This document shows, piece by piece, positions 9,700 to 20,329 of a stretch of 64,000 nucleotides of DNA. The position numbers were made by a program, and so were the translations under genes. A model generated the notes under the pieces. The model was not told where the DNA came from, made no database searches, and saw nothing but the letters and a program-made list of their open reading frames with translations. Positions within the stretch are counted from its first letter, which is position 1. Each line of letters begins with the position of its first letter. The stretch comes from Anadara kagoshimensis (taxonomy: Eukaryota; Mollusca; Bivalvia; Arcoida; Arcidae), in the NCBI GenBank assembly GCA_021292105.1, contig CM037872.1:9039291-9103290 (forward strand), in the 5' to 3' direction.

Positions 9700-10008
9700 T
9701 GGGTTTATTTCGCTAGGTTAGTGTAAAACGTTTAACAGGTCTGGTCCCGGTTTCACAATCATTCCTTAGCTGAGATTTTCCTTAACTTAAAATTTGGAAA
9801 TTTTTGTAATCTCTTTTTGGAGCTACTCGTGAATATTTGTGTCAAAACTAAATGCAAATGTTTTAATCTATAGTGATCTTAAAAACGACACCTTAAATTC
9901 CTCAATATTTTGAAAATTAACAAAATTATAAAGATTTGAAATTTTACTAGATTTAAGGAAGGAAAATTCTAAGCTAAGGAATGATTGTGAAACCGGGCCT
10001 GTACTTGT
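9700..10008. mobile_element. PAL1 right end split by a PAL3 insertion
   Basis: GTGTAAAACGTTTAACAGGTCT before and CTGTACTT after the PAL3 copy together make a normal PAL1 right end. The left end of this PAL1 copy was not identified. Confidence 0.7.
9743..9999. mobile_element. PAL3 palindromic element
   Basis: Left GGTCCCGGTTTCACAATCAT, right ATGATTGTGAAACCGGGCC. The inner arms TTCCTTAACTTAAAATTTGG and inverted AGATTTAAGGAAGGAAAATTC also pair. It sits inside a PAL1 end with CT shared at both borders. Confidence 0.88.
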
Positions 10009-10265
10009 ATTCTAGCTTTAAGTCAAGTTCACACTTTTTCCATCAGTTTTCGGTCTTGTCTACAGTGGACTATTTCCGTCTATAAATTGAACTTTCTATT
10101 ATCTACGTCCATGACCACAATTAACGGAAAACAATACACATTACCTGAAGCGTAAAATCTAATATTGCCAAAAAAGATCAAGAACTCGTTACAGACTAGA
10201 TAATGGATTCCTATGATCAGCCACAGTACAAACATGTCTAAAGATTAACACCGAGATTACAAACT

Positions 10266-10490
10266 AGATTCCGAAATATATTCCGAAAATTTATTCCAAA
10301 TGTGCATATGTAATCAAATGCATTCCCCGTCTCAGAATACATATCTATCGATAAAACAAATATATTTCTTTCCCGTTAATTTACCAGGCGCACTATTTCC
10401 GATGCGTACTATTTCATAGTATAGAAGCCCGATTTTAGAGAAAGCGATAGCAATGTACGCTTTCACTGTCGTGAACGCCGTACAGAAAGA
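10266..10490 (+). repeat. Duplicated segment, copy 2
   Basis: Direct repeat of 9448-9680, about 815 bp apart, with point changes and small deletions. Both copies lie close to PAL1 ends, so the segment may belong to a longer PAL1 variant. Confidence 0.82.
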
Positions 10491-10561
10491 AGACGTACCT
10501 CGATTGCCTAGTGACCAAGATATGAATTTCTAGCCAAAAGAGATAAAAAAAATGCTGACGA

Positions 10562-10796
10562 AAATCTACTGAAACATTGCTAACAGATGCCATCCCGATT
10601 CGACACTAAATCCACTGAAACATTGCTAACAGATGCCATCCCGATTCGACACCAAATCTACTGAAACATTGCTAACAGATGCCATTCCGATTCGGCACTA
10701 AATCTACTGAAACATTGCTAACAGATGCCATCCCGATTCGACACCAAATCTACTGAAACATTGCTAACAGATGCCATTCCGATTCGGCACTAAATC
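10562..10796 (+). repeat. 46-bp tandem array, five units
   Basis: The unit is AAATCTACTGAAACATTGCT then AACAGATGCCATCCCGATTC and GGCACT. Two unit variants alternate (CATCCCGATTCGACAC and CATTCCGATTCGGCAC). The GATTCGGCACTAA part is also the usual PAL1 right-interior block. Confidence 0.9.
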
Positions 10797-10804
10797 GGTA
10801 CCTT

Positions 10805-10916
10805 AGGTGTTAAACCTCCGACAGGTCTTTACTCTAAGCTGATGCGGTTATGTTATAAGAGCTTGAGTGTTAAACTTCCGACAGGTCTGTACCCTAAGCC
10901 GATGCTGTTATGTTAT
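10805..10916 (+). repeat. PAL1 right end in two direct copies
   Basis: GTGTTAAAC.TCCGACAGGTCT followed by AAGC.GATGC.GTTATGTTAT occurs twice, about 64 bp apart. Confidence 0.75.
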
Positions 10917-11137
10917 TAGTAAACTAATTCAGTTTTTGTTATTATTTTGTATATTATGAAACATCACACTTGTCCCTTGGGGTCATCACACTGGTCCCTT
11001 GGGGTGGTTGTATAAAACTGATCATACTGAAAATTGCATTAACATTGCGATCTTATTTGATAAAGTGTTGGACTCTATCCGCAAAACAATAAGATAAATT
11101 AGATGAATAAAATAGTCAATTAAGTTCACCGAAAAGT

Positions 11138-11328
11138 TATAGACCTGTCGAAAATTTATCGCCAAGTTAACGAATTATTGCTGAATCAGCAATTTTCGAC
11201 AGCTGCTATCTATCTCTCGACAGGCTTTCAGCCACTAGCTATACCCATACCTCGGGCTCTCAGCAGCTGTGCTGATACTCCAGGTTTTGTTAGCTCAATG
11301 TTAGATTGTCGACTCGTCTCTACTGTAA
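11138..11328. mobile_element. PAL1 element
   Basis: Left ATAGACCTGTCGAAAATTTA, right TTAGATTGTCGACTCGTCTC..TACTGTA. The interior has CGACAGCTGCTATCTATCTC and CTAGCTATACCCATACCTCG. Confidence 0.8.
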
Positions 11329-11368
11329 ACCCTCATATCCCACCCTCCCCTTCCCCATTGCAATTGGA

Positions 11369-11664
11369 CCACTACGGTAGTTCAGTGGTAGAGTGCTCAC
11401 TTCGTATGTGGGTGGTCGTGGGTTCGAAACTAAGACTTGAAAATACGTAGTGACTGTTCTTTGGCCAAACCCTCGGCATTTAGAAATGAAAATCACAGGG
11501 TCCTTTGGAAGAGACCTAAAAAACCGATGTGCGGTGTCACAGCAGCCGTGGCACATTAAAGAACCCTCCCGGCACATTACCCTAAGCGCACTGCAAAGGT
11601 CAACATTTCTGCCACCTCACCTATAGCCCTTGACGTCTCGGTATAAGTACAATATTCTTGACAG
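11369..11664 (+). mobile_element. SINE-A copy (diverged)
   Basis: Head CTACGGTAGTTCAGTGGTAG, B-box GGGTTCGAAAC, middle AGTGACTGTTCTTTGGCC, 3' signature TGACGTCTCGGTATAAGTAC and ATTCTTGACAG. A small deletion follows the B box. Confidence 0.85.
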
Positions 11665-11732
11665 AAAAAAAACTTTAATGGAGGGTACAACTTGACATCT
11701 TTCCAATTTGATAAACAGCAGCAAAGTCTTGT

Positions 11733-11862
11733 GAGACCTGTCGTTTTTTCCGATAGCTCTCGTTCGTTTATCTTCGGTAGCTTTTTTTTCGACAGTCCTC
11801 GTGTTGATGTCCGACAGCTCTCGAGTTTTTCCGGCAGCTCTCGCTTTGTCAAGACATCGAGA
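11733..11862. repeat. Degenerate short repeats resembling PAL1 interior
   Basis: GACCTGTCG, then repeated CCGATAGCTCTCG, CGACAGTCCTCG, CGACAGCTCTCG and CGGCAGCTCTCG at about 25-35 bp spacing. A weak case for a PAL1-derived mini-array. Confidence 0.45.
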
Positions 11863-12113
11863 ACTTGCAAAGACAATGACGACCGTTTAGTGAATTTAAC
11901 AAAACACCAAAAATTCCAACTAAGATACTTTTAGATATGTGCAAAAACAAACTAAACAAGGAAAAAAAGAGTCCCAGTGTTCCGTAAGGAGATTAAGTGT
12001 CCCTAATACCCATTTTTGTCCGGATGATCCGGAAGAAAAGTGTCCCTATTAGTCGGTAGTTCCGGAAGTTCCCCATTCTACTTCAAAGAACTCAGCGATA
12101 TTGCAATACTTAC

Positions 12114-12263
12114 TAGTTTCTCGTTTTCGTCTTCGATTTCTTGTCGTGCAGCTATACAATTTCTGGTATCCACAAAGGTCTTTCGTTGCGACATTTGTGT
12201 AACGTTGTGTATGAATATACCAGCCACATTTACACATATATACAAAATACCATTGGCCAGCAA
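12114..12263 (-). CDS. ADCY1: Adenylyl cyclase coding exon 2: membrane span 6 and pre-catalytic linker
   Basis: Encodes residues 204-253 (50 codons, phase 0 at both ends). LLANGILYICVNVAGIFIH is the sixth hydrophobic span; then come QRKTFVDTRNCIAARQEIED and ENEKL, collinear with ADCY1 QRKAFLQARSCIEDRLRLED and ENEKQ (from memory). This is the helical linker that couples the membrane domain to C1a in the family. The acceptor is a pyrimidine-rich tract ending TTTGCAG and the donor is CTA followed by GTAAGT. It is isolated: intron 1 upstream is 39.8 kb and intron 2 downstream 7.8 kb. The open frame runs on at both ends into intron, so the splice borders come from the family match and the splice consensus. 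Confidence 0.92.
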
Positions 12264-12459
12264 CTGCAAATACAGAAAAAGACAGTGTGCTATAAGTAAC
12301 ATAGTTCCCATAAAGGTACTTTGGTAATCTTTATATATCGCCCTTAACATCATGTGAGAATAAAAAGAATGGAACATCGAAAGACACTGGACATACATCA
12401 AGTTTATGTTGACATGAGCAGATCGGATAATAGGTCAAAATGGGGTTTTATCGCCCTCA

Positions 12460-12600
12460 TGTGCCAAAGGCTACGAACGTTAGGGACAAAAAAAGGTATT
12501 AATGTGAGCTTAATACACCAAAAGCTACGAAGGTTAGAGAGCAAAAGAAGGTATTAATGTGAGCTTAACACACCAAAAGCTACAAAGGTAACCATTGTCA
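12460..12600 (+). repeat. Tandem repeat, period about 55 bp, two and a half units
   Basis: TTAATGTGAGCTTAA.ACACC followed by AAAAGCTAC.AAGGT repeats directly; a more diverged first unit precedes it. Confidence 0.75.
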
Positions 12601-13040
12601 AAAATGGAAGGGACAGCTCCTGCCTAATATGCCGATTGCTACGACGAAAATAAGCAAAAAACGCGTAAGGCTAGGCTTGGATAAATACACGAGTTTAGAT
12701 ATAAACTTAATAGTATGCGTTATTGATAGTTTACGGAGCCCTAATATAAGTTGACATGCGTTAAAATATTATTTCAAATTATCAAAATATTTTTTGTATA
12801 CGTATTCCAAAACGTTATTTCGAAATCACGTTCGCATTAAACGAAAGAACTATTCCTAAATTGCGAAAAAACTATTGCGACTATACGAATCGTTATTTCG
12901 GAAATACGAAATATTATTTTTAAATTACGTAATAACTTTTACACATTTACATGTCACTTAACGGGCGCTATATTAGTTAGTTGACCAGAAGTCGATAGTT
13001 GAAATCATTACCAAGCATATTTTCCAGCCAGCTTCTCCGG

Positions 13041-13075
<35 letters not shown>

Positions 13076-13420
13076 GATTTCAAATGTGTATCAGAGATGG
13101 AGTTTTGATTAGTTTTGAAGCTGATTAAATCACAGAGAAAAAATTCTTTGAACTGAAAAATATTTTGCGTGCCGAGAATTATTAATGCATTCAGTCTTTA
13201 TCTATGAAGACTACCAGTTCAATGCAACAATTAAGTACACAAAAGGCATTGCAGAGAAATCGCAACAACCGGAATACGTGTGTAATTTCGCTGTCAACTA
13301 TGTCAGTCATATCGGTAGATTTTTCATATGAATGATTTTTTTTAAAAAACCAAGAAAAAACATTTTCAGTTTGAAATCAGTCTGTAATCTCAACAATTAG
13401 TCAGCGAATCGTAAACTAAA
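12601..13420. other. Intron 1 sequence with a poly(T) tract, otherwise nothing recognised
   Basis: Very AT-rich; a poly(T) tract lies at about 13041-13067. At 12800-12910 short TTATTTCG.AAA and ATACGAA words recur irregularly, which may be the trace of an old repeat. Confidence 0.45.
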
Positions 13421-13929
13421 GTACAGTATACAGACCTGTCAAAAATTTTAAAGTAAGCTAACGAGTTAGTGCCATATCGGAAGTTAATTTCGGTTCCTTG
13501 TAAGCTATTTTGAGGCCGCGGTGGCCTAATGGATAAGACGTCAGTCTACAAATCCAGGGTCTCTCACCGCTGTGAGTTCGAGTCCCGCTCTAACCACATT
13601 TGGGAAAAAAAAATTTCTTAGCAGTTGGCCTTTACTGGTTCAACCTAGTATCAGTATAATGTGACTGGGGGAGTGGTACGCTTGTCTGCGGCGTACTGAC
13701 TCTGAGAGCTAGCACGTTAAAGTGCGCGCTAGCTGAAAATTGCTGATGCGACGTAAAGCAACATTCAACTAACTAACCTTGTAATCTATATCTCGACAGC
13801 TTTTCGATAGCTGCTACTAATCTCTAGGCAGCATTGCGGTTACTACCTATTCATATCTCAGCTACTAGACAGACGAGGTTCGACTCCTTATCGTTAGCTC
13901 AGTGTTAAACTTTCGACAGGCCTGTATAT
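13421..13929. mobile_element. PAL1 element split by a SINE-B insertion
   Basis: Left CAGTATACAGACCTGTCAAA, right GTTAAACTTTCGACAGGCCT. The two halves are rejoined by removing SINE-B at 13514-13776. The right half carries TATATCTCGACAGCTTTTCG. Confidence 0.87.
13514..13776 (+). mobile_element. SINE-B copy with target duplication
   Basis: Head GGCCGCGGTGGCCTAATGGA (A box TGGCCTAATGG), B box AGTTCGAGTCC, 3' end GATGCGACGTAAAGCAACAT. PAL1 sequence CCTTGTAAGCTAT before and CCTTGTAATCTAT after it are the target duplication. Confidence 0.88.
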
Positions 13930-13975
13930 ATTGTTTGAGACTAAAACTTGCACGCAAATATAAATACAGTACAGA

Positions 13976-14411
13976 CCTGTCTAAAGTTTAACACTGAGCT
14001 AACGAAAAGGAGCTGCAAACATCGGACCGAGCGGATAAGATATCAAAACTAGGGGCAAAAAAGTTGCCTAGAAATATATAGCAGTTGCTGAAATGCTGTC
14101 GAGATATATAGCTATATAGTGGACCGGATTAACTGCAGATTCGATACTTATTCGAATAAAATAAACGAGGTCCCATGTCACGGTAGGCTAAGCATACTAA
14201 AAACCCCTGCTGTATAATGCCATCAGAGCAACGCATTGGTAAATTTCTACCATCTTCTCCTACAGCTGGCGACGTCTCGATATAAGTGAAAATATTCTTG
14301 ACTGGGCCGTCAAACACCATTACTCAACGCAACTCTTACTGATTCTCTAGTAGTATATAGATGCACCATTTCGCTAGGTCAGTGTGTTAAACTTTCTACG
14401 GGTCTGTACTG
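13976..14411. mobile_element. PAL1 element split by a SINE-A fragment
   Basis: Left CAGTACAGACCTGTCTAAAG, right TTAAACTTTCTACGGGTCTG. The interior blocks GAGCGGATAAGATATC and AGCAGTTGCTGAAATGCTGTC are intact. Confidence 0.85.
14154..14335 (+). mobile_element. SINE-A 3' half
   Basis: AAATAAACGAGGTCCCATGT, TGCTGTATAATGCCATCAG, GGCGACGTCTCGATATAAGT and TTCTTGACTGGGCCGTCAAA. The head is missing; it is inserted in PAL1. Confidence 0.85.
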
Positions 14412-14636
14412 AAAACAAAATACGATAAAAATGAACAAAGTTTTACGTAACAGATCCCAGACTTGTTCCGTTTTTGCAGAGATCTGAAGTGATAGCATTT
14501 ATTACTTATATAAAGACGTTGATAAATATTTCGATAGCTGATACGAGATGAAAGAAATGGATTACATAATAGAAGGAAAGAAAACAAATAAATACTAGCT
14601 TGCTGGATGTTTGTTTGAACTTCAAAGACACTTGAT

Positions 14637-14920
14637 AAAAATACATGTAATGGTGATAAGGTTAAATATTGTTTCTCTGAAGTAAGCAAGTTGTGAATAC
14701 AGTTTTAACGTCCTAATAAAAAGTAGCAGAATATTTTCAAACGCTTAAAATATTGAAGCGGTCAGTTCTGTGATGGCGGAGAAACCCTGGAGTAACAGAG
14801 TAATTGTTAAAAATACACATAACGGCGATAAGGTTAAAATAATGTTTCTCTAAAGTAAGCAAGTTGTGAATGCAGTTTAACGTCCAAATAACGAGTATCG
14901 GAATTATTTTTTTACGCTCC
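14637..14920 (+). repeat. Two-copy direct repeat, period about 174 bp
   Basis: GGCGATAAGGTTAAA, TGTTTCTCT.AAGTAAGCAAG and TTGTGAAT.CAGTTT..AACGTCC occur in both copies. A third trace (GTGAATACGATTTTACGTCC) lies near 15008. ATGGCGGAGAAACCCTGGAG between the copies is an inverted SINE-C-like fragment. Confidence 0.7.
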
Positions 14921-15269
14921 AGAAAACGGTTTTACGTCTCAACCATACATAGCATAACAATTGTGCTTGTTGTAACAGTGCTTTACGTGCCATTTAAAAA
15001 ATTCATGTAGTGAATACGATTTTACGTCCGAATTAAGAACAGTAGAGTAAATGTGTTTTGTGCTCATAGTTAATATTTCTTTTTTATCGCGAGGGCGAAT
15101 TTGGTGTGACAGAGAAAACCAGAGTGCTCCAAAACAATCTAAACGGCAATTGAACTGGCACACTTATGGACTATTGAAATCGCATGTCTGTACTTGAAAG
15201 CTGATCACAGGACTTATAAGCGCATTTTAGAAGTACTTGGGCAGATCCTAGTGTGAGAAAGTACATGTA

Positions 15270-15400
15270 TATTAATTTTTCCCATAGATCCGTTGCTTTC
15301 TTCGGGTATACCGGTTTACTCCAACATTCTAGACCTGACCGCCTCAGTTGAAGACATTGGCATAAAGAAGCATTACTCTATTCAACTCTAATCCAGCCAT
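15270..15400 (+). mobile_element. SINE-C-like 3' fragment
   Basis: TTTCTTCGGGTATACCGG, TCTAGACCTGACCGCCTCAG and the ending CATTACTCTATTCAACTC match the 3' part of SINE-C in order, with many changes. Confidence 0.5.
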
Positions 15401-16878
15401 GATATTTCTGCAGATCTGCCATGTGCTGTCTTTGAATGCATTATTTTAATAAAAATTCAAAATCAGCATATGACAGATTTATTAGTTTGCCATAATAACA
15501 ATAATCATGAAATGTTGTATAGAACTCAATATATGAATCGATGAAAAATTTAACGTAAAATGATTTGGAAAAATTAAAATATCTACCGAGTCAGTGTAAG
15601 AAAATGATTTATTGAAAAATTGAAATATTTTCTGAATCTGAAAAGGAACATTTGCCTTTAATTGGTATATACATATAAATGCTAAAGTCGCTTTAGACTA
15701 TGAAAATGATTTATCGAAAAATTACAATATATTATGAACTAAAAAGGAAACAGTTGCCTTCAATTTGTATAACAATGACATTGCCGCTTAAACTAAGAAA
15801 ATCATTTATTGGAAAATGGAACTGTTGCCTACAATTGATTTATTATCGCCAAGGTCGCTTAGACTTAAAAAAATTATCTTGGATAAATAACAAATATAGT
15901 TTGAATCCGATATGGAACATTTGCCTTCAATAGGTTTCTTAATGACCAGGTCGCTTAGACTAAGAAAATGGTTTATCGAAAAATTACATTTTTTTCTGAA
16001 CCCACAATGAAACAGTTGCCTTCAATTGGTATATCAATGACAAGAGTGCTTAGACTAAGAAAATGGTTTATCGAAAAATTACATGATTTTCTGAACCCAC
16101 AATGAAACAGTTGCCTTCAATTGGTATATCAATGACAAGAGAGCTTAGACTAAGAAAATGGTTTATCGAAAAATTACATTATTTTCTGAACCCACAATGA
16201 AACAGTTGCCTTCAATTGGTATATCAATGACAAGAGTGCTTAGACTAAGAAAATGGTTTATCGAAAAATTACATTTTTTCTGAACCCACAATGAAACAGT
16301 TGCCTTCAATTGGTATATCAATGACAAGAGTGCTTAGACTAAGAAAATGGTTTATCGAAAAATTACATTTTTTTCTGAACCCACAATGAAACAGTTGCCT
16401 TCAATTGGTATATCAATGACAAGAGTGCTTAGACTAAGAAAATGGTTTATCGAAAAATTACTTTTTTTTCTGAACCCACAATGGAACAGTTGCCTTCAAT
16501 TGGTATATCAATGACAAGAGAGCTTAGACTAAGAAAATGGTTTATCGAAAAATTGCATTATTTTCTGAACCCACAAATGGAACAGTTGCCTTCAATTGAT
16601 TTATTAATGACAAAGTCGCTTAGAAAATGATTTATTGAAAAAATACATTATTTTCTGAACCCACAATGGACGTACAGTTGCCTTCAATTGGTATACCAAT
16701 AACAAGAGAGCTTAGACTAAGAAAATGATTTATTGAAAAGTTACATTATTTTCTGAATCCAAAACTAAGAAAATTATCTTGGAAAAAATAACAATATATT
16801 TACAATCCGAAAAGGAACATTTGCCTTCAATAGGTATACATGTAATGACAAAGAAAGTGATTTTGAACATTTACAAGA

Positions 16879-17008
16879 CAGTACAGATCTCAACAGCTTC
16901 ATGGTAGCGTTACGGACACTGCTGACCTATTCATATCCGAGCCACACGGCAGCCGAATTTCGATTCCTTTCGTTAGCTGAGTGTTAAACTTTCGACACGC
17001 ACGTACTT
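16879..17008. mobile_element. PAL1 copy in the 95-bp satellite, internally deleted
   Basis: Left CAGTACAGATCTCAACAGCT, where the end jumps into the interior; right GTTAAACTTTCGACACGCAC. Flanks match those of the next two copies. Confidence 0.8.
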
Positions 17009-17303
17009 TATCAATGAAACAATTGGTATATCAATGACAAGGTCGCTTAGACTAAGAAAATAATTAATTGAAAAATTGCGTTATTTTCTGAACCAACAAT
17101 GGAACATTTGCCTTCAATTGGTATATCAATGACAAAGTCGCTTAGGCTAAGAAAATGACTTATTGAAAAATTACATTATTATTTGAATCCAAAACTAAGA
17201 AAATTATCTTGGAAAAAATAACAATATATTTAGAATCCAAAAAAGGAACATTTGCCTTCAGTTGATATAATGACAAAGAACATGATTTGAAAAATTTACA
17301 AGA

Positions 17304-17508
17304 CAGTACAGATCTGTCGAAATTTTAACACTGAGCTGAGAAATTAGAGCAGTTTATCTTGTCCCCTCGTCAGCCATAATGCGACAATATCTCAACAGCT
17401 TCAAGACAGCGTTACGGTCACAAGCTATCCATATCTGAGCCGCATGGCAGTCGAGTTTCGGTTCTTTTTCGTTAGCCAAGTGTTAAACTTTCGACAGGTC
17501 TGTACTTT
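17304..17508. mobile_element. PAL1 copy in the 95-bp satellite
   Basis: Left CAGTACAGATCTGTCGAAAT, right GTTAAACTTTCGACAGGTCT. Preceded by AAATTTACAAGA as the copy at 16879. Confidence 0.88.
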
Positions 17509-17678
17509 TTCTTCTGAATCCAAAAAATGGAACAATTGGTATATCAATGACAAGGTCGCTTAGACTAAGAAAATGATTTATTAAAAAATTACAATATTTT
17601 CTGAATCCAGAAATGGAACAGTTGCCTTCAATTGGTATATCAATGACAACGTGGCTTCGATTAAGTAAATAAACAATA

Positions 17679-17900
17679 CAGTACAGACCGGTCGAAAGTT
17701 AAACAATGAGCTTACGAATTAGAGCAGTAAATCTTGGCCCTTCCCTCGAGGCCTATATCACGGCAGTTTTTTGGCAGCTGCCATCTATCCCTCGACAGCT
17801 TTTAAGCTATTACCATCCATATCTCGACCACTTGGCAGCCGAGTTTCGGTTCCTTTTCGTAAGCTGAGTGTTTCGTTAACTTTCGACAGATCCGTACTTT
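17679..17900. mobile_element. PAL1 copy in the 95-bp satellite
   Basis: Left CAGTACAGACCGGTCGAAAG, right GTTAACTTTCGACAGATCCG. Followed by TACTTTATTATCTGAATC, as after the copy at 17304 (TACTTTTTCTTCTGAATC). Confidence 0.88.
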
Positions 17901-18178
17901 ATTATCTGAATCAAAACATGGAACAATTGGTATTATTTACGACAAGGTCGCTTAGACTAAGAAAATGATTTATTGAAAAATTACATTATTTTCTGAATTC
18001 AGAAATGAAACATTTGCCTTCAATTGGTCTATTAATGTCAAAGTCGCTTAGTTAAGAAATGTGCCCCTGGCGAGTAGCAAGTAATGTTTCAGTACCAGTA
18101 GGATCATATTAGGATCGATGCTTTGTAATGACTCTTTGTGTTATTTTCGTTGTTAAGAATTCGAACATTTATTAAATA

Positions 18179-18385
18179 CAGTAAACGTATTTATTTTCGC
18201 GGTGTACTAAATTTTCGCTTGTTTCGCGGTCGTTTGTTTTGCGCGTAAAGTAATACCAAGCGAACATTATATAATGTTTATTGTGTTTCAGTGCATATTT
18301 CAAAAAGGCGAACATTTACCTACGGATATGTCTTAATGTCCTATACCGCGAAAATAAATACACGCGAAATTAAATACGTTTACAG
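18179..18385. mobile_element. PAL4 palindromic element
   Basis: Left CAGTAAACGTATTTATTTTC with GCGG, right CGCGAAATTAAATACGTTTA with CAG. The inner GCGAACATTATATAATGTTT centre is itself palindromic. CpG-rich words stand out against the AT-rich background. Confidence 0.87.
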
Positions 18386-18465
18386 AAAATAAATCGCATA
18401 AGTTTAAATTTCCGCGAACAACGTCACTGTGGCAATTTGTGTTGTAAACGTTTCTGATACGATCC

Positions 18466-18560
18466 ACACAAAGCTTGTCGAAAACTCAACAATAGGCTCA
18501 CTAAGAGCAGGCCCATCATTGACAGGTACATGTATTTTGGCAGCTGCTATCTCTCTCTCC
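18466..18560. mobile_element. PAL1 left part, decayed
   Basis: AAGCTTGTCGAAAACTCAAC and GGCAGCTGCTATCTCTCTC; no right end follows. Confidence 0.55.
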
Positions 18561-18640
18561 TATATATGGGACTATAAATAATATTGATATATTTAATGCA
18601 TATAAATGAATATAAGTAACGTCATTTTAGGCTGTTCTGT

Positions 18641-18692
18641 CATGTGCTACTTTTAAATGAATTATTTCATGAACATTCAAAAGTAGCACATG
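18641..18692. repeat. Short hairpin
   Basis: CATGTGCTACTTTTAAATG is matched inverted by CATTCAAAAGTAGCACATG with one mismatch across a 14-base loop. Confidence 0.8.
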
Positions 18693-18939
18693 GCTGTTCC
18701 GATTCCAATGACTGTGTTTAGAATAATCCTTGGGATACGAAAAATTGTCTCATCACAACATATAGCTGAAAAAATGTTGACGTGACATAAAACTCTACTG
18801 CTGTATAAATTTACTTCCGGGTTCAACCTCCGATCAACCAGTTATTGAGCGTGATAAGAAGTATTTAAACGCAACTAAGTCTGAATTTAAGACAAATGAA
18901 CTTAGCTTTAAAAGAAATTAATTTTTAAACGAAATTAAA

Positions 18940-19485
18940 TTGATGCTTAAAATATTAATCTACCACATGCAATGAATTATAACATGCACAAAACCAGAAT
19001 AAAAATACAACCTTCTCGTACTAAAGGGACCCTACACTATGAGATGAGCTTAGATTCCTTGAGATTGCTTTCGACAGGTTTCTGCTGTGTTTAAACGTAC
19101 AATACAGGCCTGTTGAAAGTGTAACAGTGAGCCAACGAAATAGAGTCGAAGCCCGGCTGTTGAGCCATGGCCGAAATATGGATAGATGGTGGTTAAAATG
19201 CTGCCTAGAGATAGTTTGCAGCTGTTGATATAAAGCTAGCGAGGTGTCGAAATGAGCGGCACCAATTCTTCAGCTCGGTGTTAAACTTTCGACAGGCCTG
19301 TACTGTTACTAAATTGAAGTTTAAATTTATAAAGATGTGGTTACCTTAATTTCTAAACAATAATTTTAATTGAAGTTAAAAATAGTCATTTACGTCACAT
19401 AATAATAAAATACACCATAACCAGAATAAAAATACTATCCTCTCGAACTGAAAGGCCTAAGCTATGAGATGCGCTTTGTAATAAA
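18940..19485 (+). repeat. Pair of direct repeats around a PAL1 copy
   Basis: AACCAGAATAAAAATAC, CTCTCG.ACT.AAGG and CTATGAGATG.GCTT occur at about 18988-19048 and again at 19420-19480. A PAL1 copy lies between. Confidence 0.7.
19101..19305. mobile_element. PAL1 element
   Basis: Left CAATACAGGCCTGTTGAAAG, right TTAAACTTTCGACAGGCCTG. About 205 bp, a typical full length. Confidence 0.88.
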
Positions 19486-19577
19486 GTTACTTTTTTAAGA
19501 CTGCCAATTTTGCACTTAAACAACAATGAAGAGATTACAAGTATCTGCAATGAAGTTTTATGAAAGGTTTCAATCTA

Positions 19578-19796
19578 CAGTGCAGACCGGTTCAAAATTT
19601 AAAACCGGGCTCACGAAAATTAAACGATGATTCAGTTGGCCTGTGGCCGAGACATAGACAGTTAGCGTATGTAAAGTTGCTAAGAGATCGGTAGCTGTCG
19701 AAACTCTATTGTAATATACCTAACGATGGTCCGAGGCTTGCTGTCGACTCGGCACTAATTTGTTAGCATAGTGTTAAACTTTCGACAGGTCTGTAG
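19578..19796. mobile_element. PAL1 element
   Basis: Left CAGTGCAGACCGGTTCAAAA, right GTTAAACTTTCGACAGGTCT. Confidence 0.85.
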
Positions 19797-20329
19797 TTTA
19801 AATACAACATGCTTCATTCAGTGTACTGTTTGACTTGTTATTGATGTGACGAAAATAAATTTTAGAATTCTCAAGTGAAAGCTACAACAATATCATTTCC
19901 AAATATAAAATGTAATTCAAAAGAATTATTATAAAGAAGCTATTGGTTTTTAACATCTGCGGAAGTACAATTGCTTGGGATTGGTTTCACAGTTTCCGCA
20001 AGCGACTGAGTTGGTCTAAAACTTAAATTTAATGTCAAATACTTCTTTTTAAATTTATTATTGAATACATTCAAAACAGCATCTGACAATATGATAACAT
20101 TCCAAATCAAAATCAAATCAAATCTCTTTCTGATGACACTCTATACTCCATACCATGATAAAGTATCATATTCCAATGGATGGACTAAGACTTGGGAAAT
20201 ATGACAACATTTCAAATGTTATAATGCAACCCAAATATTTCCTCTCAAAATTGAAGATTAATAAATAGATAAAGACTTGCATTCTAAATTTTCAAATAAT
20301 AAGTATTCTCTACATTTTCAAATAGGTCA
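19797..20329. other. Intron 1 sequence, nothing recognised
   Basis: AT-rich, no clear repeat or coding match. Confidence 0.45.

Larger units (their letters stand above)
10224..10833. mobile_element. PAL1 element carrying a duplicated segment and a 46-bp array
   Basis: Left CAGTACAAACATGTCTAAAG, right TTAAACCTCCGACAGGTCTT. Between them lie copy 2 of the segment at 9448-9680 and a five-unit array. The right end is followed by a second copy of itself (see 10805-10916). Confidence 0.72.
15590..18062 (+). repeat. 95-bp satellite with PAL1 embedded
   Basis: The unit contains AAATGGTTTATCGAAAAATT, TTTCTGAACCCACAATG, ACAGTTGCCTTCAATTGGTA and AGAGTGCTTAGACTAAG. Six nearly identical units at about 15960-16560 are flanked by decayed ones. 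After 16878 the array continues as shorter blocks (17009-17303, 17509-17678, 17901-18062) between three PAL1 copies. Some units open short frames because of the repeat length; these are not genes. Confidence 0.92.
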
